Source of the DNA: Lachnospiraceae bacterium
Lineage (GTDB): Bacteria; Bacillota; Clostridia; Lachnospirales; Lachnospiraceae
Reading direction: 5' to 3'
Assembly (NCBI GenBank): GCA_021202635.1
Contig: JAJQCQ010000074.1
Span: 1-64,000 of the forward strand
DNA length: 64,000 nt
Below are positions 43,346 through 50,938 of the stretch, piece after piece. Under the pieces are notes generated by a model. It was not told the DNA's origin, did not search any database, and saw only the letters and a list, made by a program, of their open reading frames with translations. The translations under genes were made by a program, and so were the position numbers. Positions within the stretch are counted from its first letter, which is position 1, and each line of letters begins with the position of its first letter.

Positions 43346-43651
43346 TCAGGCGCGGCGCGTTCCGTCAAATGCCGCCAGGTGCCTCATACAGGCAAACACG
43401 GCAATACCGGCCACTGCCGCTGAACAGGCTGCCGCAAAACCGGAAACCGCCACGACAACTCTCCAGTTTGTGTGCGTCTGCGGTTCTGCTTCCGATTCCG
43501 GATTCTGATCTGCCGAACGAACCGTAACGGACTCCAGATCCAGCTCCGGAATTTCATTTTCCAGAAAAGACGGATGGATTTCACGAAACATACAAATCAG
43601 CCGTCTGGAAAACTCATCTGTACTCTTTGTATCTGCATTTTTCATTCCCAT
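43346..43651 (-). CDS. Small single-helix membrane protein, candidate anti-sigma factor
   Basis: About 101 residues, family not recognised. The N-terminal part is hydrophilic (SRRLICMFREIHPSFLENEIPELD), followed by a Glu/Gln/Thr linker and one membrane helix near the C-terminus (VVVAVSGFAAACSAAVAGIAVFACM) with a short basic tail. AGGAGGTGACAGG precedes the ATG at 43651, only four bases after the ECF sigma gene stop. An ECF sigma followed at once by a one-helix protein is the usual sigma/anti-sigma arrangement, but the zinc-binding HxxxCxxC anti-sigma motif is absent, so the role is inferred from location only. Confidence 0.6.
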   Translation of the reverse strand: MGMKNADTKSTDEFSRRLICMFREIHPSFLENEIPELDLESVTVRSADQNPESEAEPQTHTNWRVVVAVSGFAAACSAAVAGIAVFACMRHLAAFDGTRRA

Positions 43652-43655
43652 CCTG

Positions 43656-44255
43656 TCACCTCCTGTTTCCATCCTCTGGCACAGCGGATGATATCTGGCG
43701 TCGGCTTTCCCGCTCATATCGCTTCCGAAGCTTTTTCTTCAGACGCGACAGCTTGCTGTCTACCGCGTTTTCTGACATCCCCATTGCCTCCGCAATCTGC
43801 CGGGTACTCTGCAGATAATAAAACCGCCGCAGCACCAGCTCCCGGTCTTTCTTTTTCAGGTCATTGAGTACACGTTCCAGCGCCTGCACTTCCTCCTGAA
43901 AAATCATTCGCCGCTCGGGATTACCTGAATCATCCATATCTCCGGAACCCAGCGGATCTTCTTCTCCGGTTTCTTCAAACGCTTCCCGCCGGACAGCCTT
44001 TCGCAGATAATTCAGCGCTGTATTGCGCGTAATTGCCTTTAACCAGGTGCGAAATGACGCTTTTTCCAGATCGAAGGCGGCGCCATGCGTCCAGACCTTC
44101 ATATAAACGTCATTGATGCATTCCTCAACCTCCGTCTGCCGATCGCGAAGAATGGTCACCGCGATGTACCGAAGCAGCCGCTCATAGCGTTCCGCGATCA
44201 GTTCTATGCTTTTTTGATCCCGCTCTTGAAGCAACTTAACGATGTCTTCATCCAT
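43656..44255 (-). CDS. ECF-type RNA polymerase sigma factor
   Basis: Alternative sigma factor of the sigma-70 ECF group. The 199-residue protein has region 2 (ERYERLLRYIAVTILRDRQTEVEECINDVYMKVW, then FRTWLKAITRNTALNYLRK) and region 4 (LNDLKKKDRELVLRRFYYLQSTRQIAEAMGMSENAVDSKLSRLKKKLR) joined by a short acidic linker. Regions 1 and 3 are missing, as expected. AAGGAGATG precedes the ATG at 44255. It is followed by a candidate anti-sigma protein and then the FASII genes in the same direction, suggesting it could influence lipid synthesis; the regulon is unknown. Confidence 0.9.
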   Translation of the reverse strand: MDEDIVKLLQERDQKSIELIAERYERLLRYIAVTILRDRQTEVEECINDVYMKVWTHGAAFDLEKASFRTWLKAITRNTALNYLRKAVRREAFEETGEEDPLGSGDMDDSGNPERRMIFQEEVQALERVLNDLKKKDRELVLRRFYYLQSTRQIAEAMGMSENAVDSKLSRLKKKLRKRYERESRRQISSAVPEDGNRR

Positions 44256-44559
44256 CCGGCACATCTCCTTTACTTATACTCATGAATCCGGAAAATCTTG
44301 CAAAAAATTTTTCGTGCTTATGGAATCGCAGACGGCATTCCATATCTGCTGATTCAAAGTATAAACGAAAGTCATTATGTAGGCAAGCAAACAAATGAAA
44401 AAATTTTGGCTGCCTTCCGGGCAGCTATAATTTATTGCTTTTCAAATCGCCTATTATGCGGTAAAATAGCGGCAAATGAAAACACAAAATCAATCTGTTC
44501 GTCTGTCGCGGACAAATCGGCCGCCAGACGTTATTTCCCGTAACTATGAGGATTTTATA
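44256..44559. other. Divergent intergenic region, sigma factor / mutS2
   Basis: AT-rich promoter-type region of about 300 bases. A short hairpin GCTGCC-TTCC-GGGCAGC stands just before TATAAT near 44430, which could be the mutS2 promoter, although no good -35 box was found. No gene or repeat of families A-C was recognised. Confidence 0.45.
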
Positions 44560-47235
44560 ATGAATGAAAAAGCGTTAAAAGTATTGGAATACCACAAAGT
44601 CATCCAGCGCCTGGCAGAATTTGCCGGGTCACAGCCGGGCAGGGAGCGCTGCCTGGCTCTCGTCCCGTCTGACGATCTGGAAGAGATTCTGCGGATGCAG
44701 CGCGAGACATCCGATGCAGTCAGCCGCACCCTGCGCAAGGGACGGGTCTCTTTTTCCGGTCTGAGCGACATCCGCGGCTCACTGCGTCGGCTGGAGATCG
44801 GAAGCTCTCTGAATATAGAAGAGCTGCTGCGGATCTGTACGGTAATGGAGACGACCGCACGCGTAAAAAGCTGGGCAAAGGATGAATCCGCCAGCCGGAG
44901 AAATGCTGCGGGACTCTCATCCGATATTGATACGCCGGACGATTCTCTGGCACAAATGTTTATGGACCTGCAGCCGCTCACCCAGGTCGCAAATGAGATC
45001 CGGCGCTGTATTCTTTCAGAGGAAGAGATCAGCGACGACGCCAGCGCAGGCCTGCGCCAGGTGCGGCGGCAGATGAAGCTGGTGAATGAGCGCATTCACT
45101 CCTCTCTCGCTTCTTATTTAAATGGGCCCTCGCGGACGTATCTGCAGGACGCAGTGATCACACAGAGGAGCGGTCGTTACTGTGTTCCGGTAAAAGCCGA
45201 ACACCGCGGCCAGGTACCGGGAATGATCCATGACCAGTCCTCGAGCGGTTCCACCCTCTTTGTCGAACCAATGGCTGTGGTAAAGCTGAACAACGATCTG
45301 CGTGAGCTGGAGATCCGTGAACAGAAGGAGATCGAAATCGTCCTGGCAAATCTGAGCGCGGAGGTTGGAGAACACACCGAAGCCTTAAATTATAACGTCC
45401 TGCTTTTAACGGAGCTGGATTTCATTTTTGCGCGCGCGCAGCTTTCGCTTTCTTATCGAGGTTCGGAGCCTGACTTCAATACAGAAGGGCGCATCCATAT
45501 CAGAAAGGGCCGTCATCCGCTGCTGGATCCAAAAACGGTCGTCCCGGTAGATATTCGCCTCGGTGACGATTTTACACTGCTGGTGATCTCCGGACCGAAC
45601 ACCGGCGGCAAGACGGTCTCCCTGAAGACCGTAGGATTGTTCACGCTGCTCGGCCAGGCGGGATTGCATATCCCGGCGCTGGATCATTCTGAGCTCTCTG
45701 TTTTCAGTGAAGTGTATGCGGATATTGGCGATGAACAGAGCATCGAGCAGAGCCTGAGTACCTTTTCCTCCCATATGACCAATATCGTTTCCTTTTTAAA
45801 TGCAATGGATGAACGGGACGCACAGATATGGGCCGGGGATTCTGCCTGGGATTTATCCTCCCCTGGCTCCAGAACCTCTGACCGTGCCTCCTCCCGAACT
45901 GTGCCGCAGCAATCGAACCGGTCTCCCTTTGCATCCGCCCGGGAGTCCCTGCATGGCCGGACGATTTCCTGGGACAGCCGGACGGCGGGGGAACGTTCTT
46001 TAGTCCTCTTTGACGAGCTTGGCGCGGGCACGGACCCGACAGAGGGCGCGGCTCTGGCGATCGCGATCCTTTCGAATCTGCACAGCCGCGGCGTCCGCAC
46101 AATCGCCACAACACACTACAGCGAGCTGAAGGTTTACGCTCTCTCCACGCCGGGCGTAGAAAACGGCTGCTGCGAATTTGATGTCGAGACCCTGCGCCCG
46201 ACCTACCGTCTGCTGATTGGTGTTCCAGGCAAGAGCAATGCGTTCGCGATCTCTGAAAAGCTCGGCCTCCCGGACTATATCATTGAAGATGCGAAAACGC
46301 ACCTCACCACAGAAGATGAAGCCTTTGAGGATGTTATCACAAATCTGGAAAACAGCCGTGTGACGATCGAACGGGAACGGGAGGAGATCGCACGCTACAG
46401 GCAGGAGGTCGAAGAGCTGAAAACCCGTCTCTCTCAAAAGGAAGGCCGTCTTGATGAAAGCCGGGATGCGATTCTGACAAAAGCCCGCGAGGAAGCACGG
46501 GAGATTCTGCGCGAAGCCAAGGACTACGCGGACGAAACCATCCGAACGTTTCATAAGCTCGGCTCGGAGTCAGATTCTTCCCGCAAAATGGAACAGGAAC
46601 GCGCAAAGCTCCGCGAAAAGATGTCCGACAATGACAAAAAGCTTGGCCTGAAAACGGACAAAAAGCCAAAAAAGGAGCTGACCGGCAAAGACCTGCACAT
46701 CGGCGACGGAGTGCGGGTGCTGAGTCTGAACCTGAACGGAACCGTCAGCACACTTCCGGACGCCAAAGGGAATCTTTTCGTCCAGATGGGCATCCTGCGC
46801 TCACAGGTAAATATCAAGGACCTGGAAAAGATAAACGACGAGCCGCTCACTTCTGTTTACGGAAAAGGCAAATCCTCTGGCAGTGCCAAAGGCTCCGGCA
46901 GCAGGAAATATGGCAGCTCTAGCTCATCCGCAGGCTCTGCCCGCTCCGGCAGCACTGCTGACCAGGGTGTGCAGAATGCCAAAAGCTACAGCATTCGCTC
47001 AGAAATCAACCTGATCGGCAAGACCACTGACGAGGCCATCGCGGAGCTGGACAAATACATGGACGACGCCTGTCTCGCTCACCTTTCCCCGATTCGCATT
47101 GTCCACGGCAAGGGAAGCGGTATTCTGCGCAAAGCGGTACACCAGTATCTGCGCAGGCAGAGCTACGTCGCGTCCTACCGGCTCGGTGTCTTCGGGGAAG
47201 GCGATTCCGGTGTCACGATTGTGGAATTAAAATAA
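44560..47235 (+). CDS. mutS2: MutS2 (RqcU) ATPase/endonuclease
   Basis: MutS2 family protein; in Bacillus it acts on collided ribosomes and in others suppresses recombination. About 891 residues: N-terminal core and clamp helices, Walker A GPNTGGKT near residue 345, LSTFSSHM signature, Walker B LVLFDELGAGTDP near 481, ATTHYSELK, a long coiled coil (EDAKTHLTTEDEAFEDVITNLENS onward), a KOW-like region and a C-terminal Smr nuclease domain (LIGKTTDEAIAELDKYMDDA, IVHGKGSGILR). Unusual: about 55 Ser/Arg/Pro-rich residues (423-477) are inserted just before Walker B, and there is a Ser/Gly-rich linker before Smr. GAGGA precedes the ATG at 44560. A response regulator gene follows 12 bases later. Confidence 0.94.
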   Translation: MNEKALKVLEYHKVIQRLAEFAGSQPGRERCLALVPSDDLEEILRMQRETSDAVSRTLRKGRVSFSGLSDIRGSLRRLEIGSSLNIEELLRICTVMETTARVKSWAKDESASRRNAAGLSSDIDTPDDSLAQMFMDLQPLTQVANEIRRCILSEEEISDDASAGLRQVRRQMKLVNERIHSSLASYLNGPSRTYLQDAVITQRSGRYCVPVKAEHRGQVPGMIHDQSSSGSTLFVEPMAVVKLNNDLRELEIREQKEIEIVLANLSAEVGEHTEALNYNVLLLTELDFIFARAQLSLSYRGSEPDFNTEGRIHIRKGRHPLLDPKTVVPVDIRLGDDFTLLVISGPNTGGKTVSLKTVGLFTLLGQAGLHIPALDHSELSVFSEVYADIGDEQSIEQSLSTFSSHMTNIVSFLNAMDERDAQIWAGDSAWDLSSPGSRTSDRASSRTVPQQSNRSPFASARESLHGRTISWDSRTAGERSLVLFDELGAGTDPTEGAALAIAILSNLHSRGVRTIATTHYSELKVYALSTPGVENGCCEFDVETLRPTYRLLIGVPGKSNAFAISEKLGLPDYIIEDAKTHLTTEDEAFEDVITNLENSRVTIEREREEIARYRQEVEELKTRLSQKEGRLDESRDAILTKAREEAREILREAKDYADETIRTFHKLGSESDSSRKMEQERAKLREKMSDNDKKLGLKTDKKPKKELTGKDLHIGDGVRVLSLNLNGTVSTLPDAKGNLFVQMGILRSQVNIKDLEKINDEPLTSVYGKGKSSGSAKGSGSRKYGSSSSSAGSARSGSTADQGVQNAKSYSIRSEINLIGKTTDEAIAELDKYMDDACLAHLSPIRIVHGKGSGILRKAVHQYLRRQSYVASYRLGVFGEGDSGVTIVELK

Positions 47236-47247
47236 AGAAGGGATTTT

Positions 47248-47952
47248 ATGACAGAACAGCAGAAAATAATGGTTGCGGATCCGGATGAATCCTCCGCACA
47301 GCTGACGATATTCTACCTGACGCAGGCCCTCTACGAGACCAGAATGATCTCCGACGCAGGCTTAATTTCTACGGAGTGTCTCCATTTCCAGCCGGATCTG
47401 GTTCTCCTGGATGTGCTCTTTCCAAACACCGAAAAATTTCAGGCCTGTAAAGAGCTGCGGACACAGTCAGAGGTTCCCGTGATCCTGCTCTCCTCCTCCA
47501 GTGATGTGAGCGACCGCGTCTGCGGCCTGGATCTGGGCGCAGACGATTATCTGACGAAGCCCTATGACGCACGGGAGCTTCTCGCCCGTATCCGTGCTGT
47601 TCTTCGCCGTTATCACCCGCCCGCACCCGCACTCACGCAGGAAACAGAAGCAGGAGAATCTGTCAGATATCCGGATCTGCTGGTCAGCCTGACCAATTAT
47701 TCTGTCATCTATCAGGGGCAGATGGTCGATTTACCGCCCAAAGAACTGGAGCTGCTTTATTTCCTGGCCTCCTCGCCGAATCAGGTATTCTCCAGAGAAC
47801 AGCTTCTGGACCGGCTTTGGGGATTTGATTACATGGGCGATACCCGTACGGTCGATGTCCATATCAAACGTCTGCGCGAAAAATTCAAGGCAAACAAATA
47901 CTGGGCCATTAAGACAGTCTGGGGCGTTGGCTATAAATTTGAAGTGAAATGA
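47248..47952 (+). CDS. OmpR/PhoB-family response regulator
   Basis: Two-component DNA-binding regulator. The 234-residue protein has a receiver domain (acidic pocket near Asp11-Asp13, phospho-acceptor Asp55 in VLLDVLF, Lys104 in YLTKPYD) and a winged-helix output domain (VDLPPKELELLYFLASSPNQVFSREQLLDRLWG, TRTVDVHIKRLREKF, WAIKTVWGVGYKFEV). No histidine kinase gene is adjacent, so it is an orphan here. It starts 12 bases after mutS2 with GAAGGGA upstream and is probably cotranscribed. A family B palindrome follows directly. Confidence 0.92.
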   Translation: MTEQQKIMVADPDESSAQLTIFYLTQALYETRMISDAGLISTECLHFQPDLVLLDVLFPNTEKFQACKELRTQSEVPVILLSSSSDVSDRVCGLDLGADDYLTKPYDARELLARIRAVLRRYHPPAPALTQETEAGESVRYPDLLVSLTNYSVIYQGQMVDLPPKELELLYFLASSPNQVFSREQLLDRLWGFDYMGDTRTVDVHIKRLREKFKANKYWAIKTVWGVGYKFEVK

Positions 47953-47958
47953 ATTTTC

Positions 47959-48010
47959 GTAACGATTCAGAACAGCAGGCCGCAGACTGCCTGCTGTTCT
48001 GAACTGTTAC
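47959..48010. repeat. Family B palindromic repeat, copy 3 (most perfect)
   Basis: 52 bp. TTCAGAACAGCAGGC and GCCTGCTGTTCTGAA are perfect 15-base arms with an 8-base loop, bounded by GTAAC and GTTAC. It starts seven bases after the response regulator stop and could act as a transcript end, but has no T run. Confidence 0.85.
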
Positions 48011-48103
48011 AAAAGAAATAAGAAAGACTTCATTTTTTACTGGAAAAGGTATGATAAAATGCAGGTAATCACAGAAACGGAAAACACAGAAAGGAAGAAA
48101 ATT

Positions 48104-49171
48104 ATGAAGAAGAATCTTTTTTTACGCACACTGACCATCCTTCTGGCCATCTGCCTGACGGGCGCCTTTTCCATGACAGCCCTGGCAGTCAGCGCACGCT
48201 GGGAAAGCACTACCTCCCGCGATGAAAATAATAACATCTGTATTGACTTTGAAGAGGTACAGGTCGTACTTCCCTCCAGCTGGGGTGGCAAGGTTCAGAT
48301 GAATATTTCCACGGATTACGTCAGCTTTTACCACATTAGCTCACGCAATGCCTGGACCGAAGAGCTCGGCTTTGACAACGGCGGCCACCTGTTTACGATC
48401 GCCTACACGGAGGACGACGATTATCTCGATCTTCCGAGCTACATGGTGATCGGATATACCTCAGAAGGAACCTATTATGCAGAATTTCCGACCGACTATC
48501 AGGCTTACACCGGGGACTCCGAAATCGAAGCGGAATACAATGCTCTCTCCGATGATATGGACTGGATCAAAGCGAATCTGACACTGACCGTCGACGTCAT
48601 CATTGAGATTGATTCAGAATACATCTTCGAGAACAGCGCATCCGCATACCTGACCGAAGCCGACCTCTCCGGCATGACCGCAGATGAGGTACAGATGGCA
48701 ATTAATGAAATCTATGCGCGGCATCACCGCAGGTTCTACCTCGACGATGTCCAGGAATACTTTGACTCCAGAACCTGGTACAGCGGCTTCATCGAGCCGG
48801 ATGATTTCGACGTCAGCGTGATGAATGTCTACGAATCCGCTAACATAAACCTTATGGTCGACTACCTCGCCAACCATGATTTTGACGCGGATGCCAACTT
48901 AACCGAATACATTCTTCCGACAAGCTCCACCGCATACCTGACTGCGAGCGACCTCACCGGTATGACCGCCGAGGAGCTGCAGATGGCAATCAATGAAATT
49001 TATGCACGGCACGGGCGCAGATTCAGCACGGCCAGCATCCAGGAATACTTTGATTCCAAATCCTGGTACACCGGCACGATCTCTCCGGAGAATTTTGACA
49101 CCGGCGTGCTGAACAGCTACGAAACCACGAATATCAGCCTGCTGTTACAGACGAAAGAAGCGCGGTCATAA
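48104..49171 (+). CDS. Secreted protein with two YARHG domains
   Basis: A 355-residue exported protein with a Sec signal peptide (MKKNLFLRTLTILLAICLTG, cleavage likely after ALA). Residues about 30-190 are a beta-rich domain not recognised. The C-terminal half has two YARHG domains, each with MTADEVQMAINEIYARHHRR or MTAEELQMAINEIYARHGRR, followed by a YFDSxxWY segment. YARHG domains are extracellular and of unknown function, often on wall-associated proteins. AAAGGAAG precedes the ATG at 48104. The 3' end overlaps the convergent YkgJ-type gene by six bases. Confidence 0.85.
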   Translation: MKKNLFLRTLTILLAICLTGAFSMTALAVSARWESTTSRDENNNICIDFEEVQVVLPSSWGGKVQMNISTDYVSFYHISSRNAWTEELGFDNGGHLFTIAYTEDDDYLDLPSYMVIGYTSEGTYYAEFPTDYQAYTGDSEIEAEYNALSDDMDWIKANLTLTVDVIIEIDSEYIFENSASAYLTEADLSGMTADEVQMAINEIYARHHRRFYLDDVQEYFDSRTWYSGFIEPDDFDVSVMNVYESANINLMVDYLANHDFDADANLTEYILPTSSTAYLTASDLTGMTAEELQMAINEIYARHGRRFSTASIQEYFDSKSWYTGTISPENFDTGVLNSYETTNISLLLQTKEARS

Positions 49172-49855
49172 GACCGCCTCTGCCAGCGCAAGCCGCTCCT
49201 CAAACTGCGCATAAAAATCCTGCGTCAGATCATATGGCTTCATAAAAAACAGCTTCAGCAGATAAAGGTTGAGGTTTTTTACCACAGACTCCTCTTCCGC
49301 TCCGGCAACAACTGCTTCTGCCCGCGCCAGAAAATTGTGCCACTTCAATATATACTCCTCGTATCTGGCAAGCTGCGGCTGATCCAGCCACTTCTCGACC
49401 CTCACCTTTGTCTTATTCGGAACGGGACATTCATTCACCTGGAGAAAATAATGGAATGTCTCCTCTGTATAAGCATTACGGGAAGTGGCTTTCTTCTCAT
49501 AGTACCTTCCAAGCGGGAACAGCCGGCAGACGCCCGGCCGGAACGCATGCACACTGCAGCGCCCCTCCTCATTCAGAAACCCGCGCGCATCCTTTTCCTG
49601 ATCCATCGCAAGATTCGGCAGAATAATCCCATCTACAACATTTAACTCCAGCTTAGCCGTCAAAAGCGCGTCCATTGTCATACCGGTTCCCTGTGCCAGA
49701 CGATAGACATCCAGCGGATCCAGGATCGCTGATTTTCCCATTCCGCGGCAGCAGCTTGAACAGCCGCGGCAGCCGCCGCAGCCAACCCGCACCATATCGC
49801 GGCGACTATACAGACGGCCGTCCGATATTTCTTCCAGACTTACCTGTCGTTTCAC
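49166..49855 (-). CDS. YkgJ-family cysteine cluster protein
   Basis: Member of the YkgJ (PF03692) family, thought to bind zinc or iron through a Cys cluster; enzymatic role unknown. The N-terminal cluster is VGCGGCRGCSSCCRGMG, with further Cys in GRCSVHAFRPGVCRLFPLG, matching the family pattern. The C-terminal half is helical and not recognised. The best start is GTG at 49855 with GGAG eight bases upstream; a GTG at 49864 is too close to the ribosome site. It lies next to two G3E metal-related GTPases in the same direction, which suggests a metal-handling neighbourhood. Confidence 0.82.
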   Translation of the reverse strand: MKRQVSLEEISDGRLYSRRDMVRVGCGGCRGCSSCCRGMGKSAILDPLDVYRLAQGTGMTMDALLTAKLELNVVDGIILPNLAMDQEKDARGFLNEEGRCSVHAFRPGVCRLFPLGRYYEKKATSRNAYTEETFHYFLQVNECPVPNKTKVRVEKWLDQPQLARYEEYILKWHNFLARAEAVVAGAEEESVVKNLNLYLLKLFFMKPYDLTQDFYAQFEERLALAEAVL

Positions 49856-49942
49856 CGATTCCACTCCTAACCCGGATCAGCCGGAATCCGAATCACACAT
49901 GCGATCTCGTCGCTGTTCCGTACCTTCACCGTTACGCCATAT

Positions 49943-50887
49943 TTAATTAAAATACACCGTATCTTCCTCCGGAGCCCCAGTCAGCTCATAGCTCTTCGCG
50001 TACAGGACCGGTCCTTCCTCACCGTACTCTTTCTGATACTCATAACGAATCTCCGCGGTCAGCCAAATCCACTGCCTCGGCTTCAGGTCACCCACAAAAC
50101 CGGCTTTGCACACATATCCGACAAAACGGATATCCTCCGCGCAGCAGGTCATAACATTGCGGCCGGGAATGAACGCATTCGACGGGAGGCGGCGCGACTT
50201 CATGACCTTTGCCCGGAAACGTACCTTCTTCCCCTCGTACCGGTCCTTCGACTCAAAGGCGTCAAGATACCAGAGACCATAATCAATATCGTCCACCTGA
50301 ATCACATCCGCCGTCAGATCAAAGGGAGGCACATCCTTGCCCGGGTCAATCGGATTCCCTTCTTCGTCCTCAAAGTACACCATCGCACGCGGATTCAGTC
50401 CCCGAACCGTACGCCGATAGGACAGCAAATCCATCTCTGGCGTACAGCGGTTAAACATCGCCATCTCCGTATACTGAAACAGATTACTTAAAATACTGCG
50501 CATATTATTCAGATAAACAGGAAAAGTACTTCCATCAATCACCGTGATCACCTGCGCAATTGCCATACTGAGCGGAAGCTCCTCTCCGTACAGCCACTTA
50601 CAGTCCCACATGCCATTCATCTCAATAAAAATCCGTTTCGGACGATAGTGCTTTTCACAGGTCCGCAAAAAATCAGCCGTAAACTCTTCCTGCGAATCCG
50701 CGGTCACCACAGAAAAATTCATATCCGCCAGCGCCTTCTCATCATACTCTGCCTCGCCCTCCTCACAGAGAATCAGAAGTCCCCTCTGTCCGTCCGCGAA
50801 ATCGCCGCCTTCCAGGACTTCCCGCAGAAAAGTCGTCTTGCCCGCTTCCAGAAACCCTGTAATTAAATAAATCGGAATTTGCCGCAT
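49943..50887 (-). CDS. G3E-like GTPase fused to a TIGR03943-like C-terminal domain
   Basis: A 314-residue protein. Residues 1-180 resemble CobW/COG0523 G3E GTPases: P-loop YLITGFLEAGKTTFL near residue 8, KRIFIEMNGMW in the Walker B position. The metal-site CxCC and the NKxD base-recognition motif are not recognisable (LCEEGEAEYD; FNRCTPEMD), so GTP use may differ. Residues 190-314 (RFRAKVMKSRRLPSNAFIPG, MTCCAEDIRFVGYVC) resemble the extracytoplasmic domain of the YcgQ/TIGR03943 family, which often pairs with CobW proteins; here the two seem fused. It is 51 bases after the His-rich GTPase gene, same direction, probably one operon. Confidence 0.75.
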   Translation of the reverse strand: MRQIPIYLITGFLEAGKTTFLREVLEGGDFADGQRGLLILCEEGEAEYDEKALADMNFSVVTADSQEEFTADFLRTCEKHYRPKRIFIEMNGMWDCKWLYGEELPLSMAIAQVITVIDGSTFPVYLNNMRSILSNLFQYTEMAMFNRCTPEMDLLSYRRTVRGLNPRAMVYFEDEEGNPIDPGKDVPPFDLTADVIQVDDIDYGLWYLDAFESKDRYEGKKVRFRAKVMKSRRLPSNAFIPGRNVMTCCAEDIRFVGYVCKAGFVGDLKPRQWIWLTAEIRYEYQKEYGEEGPVLYAKSYELTGAPEEDTVYFN

Positions 50888-50938
50888 ACTCTATCACTCT
50901 TTTCTTTTTCGAATCCATGATCCACCGGGTTCTCCCGA

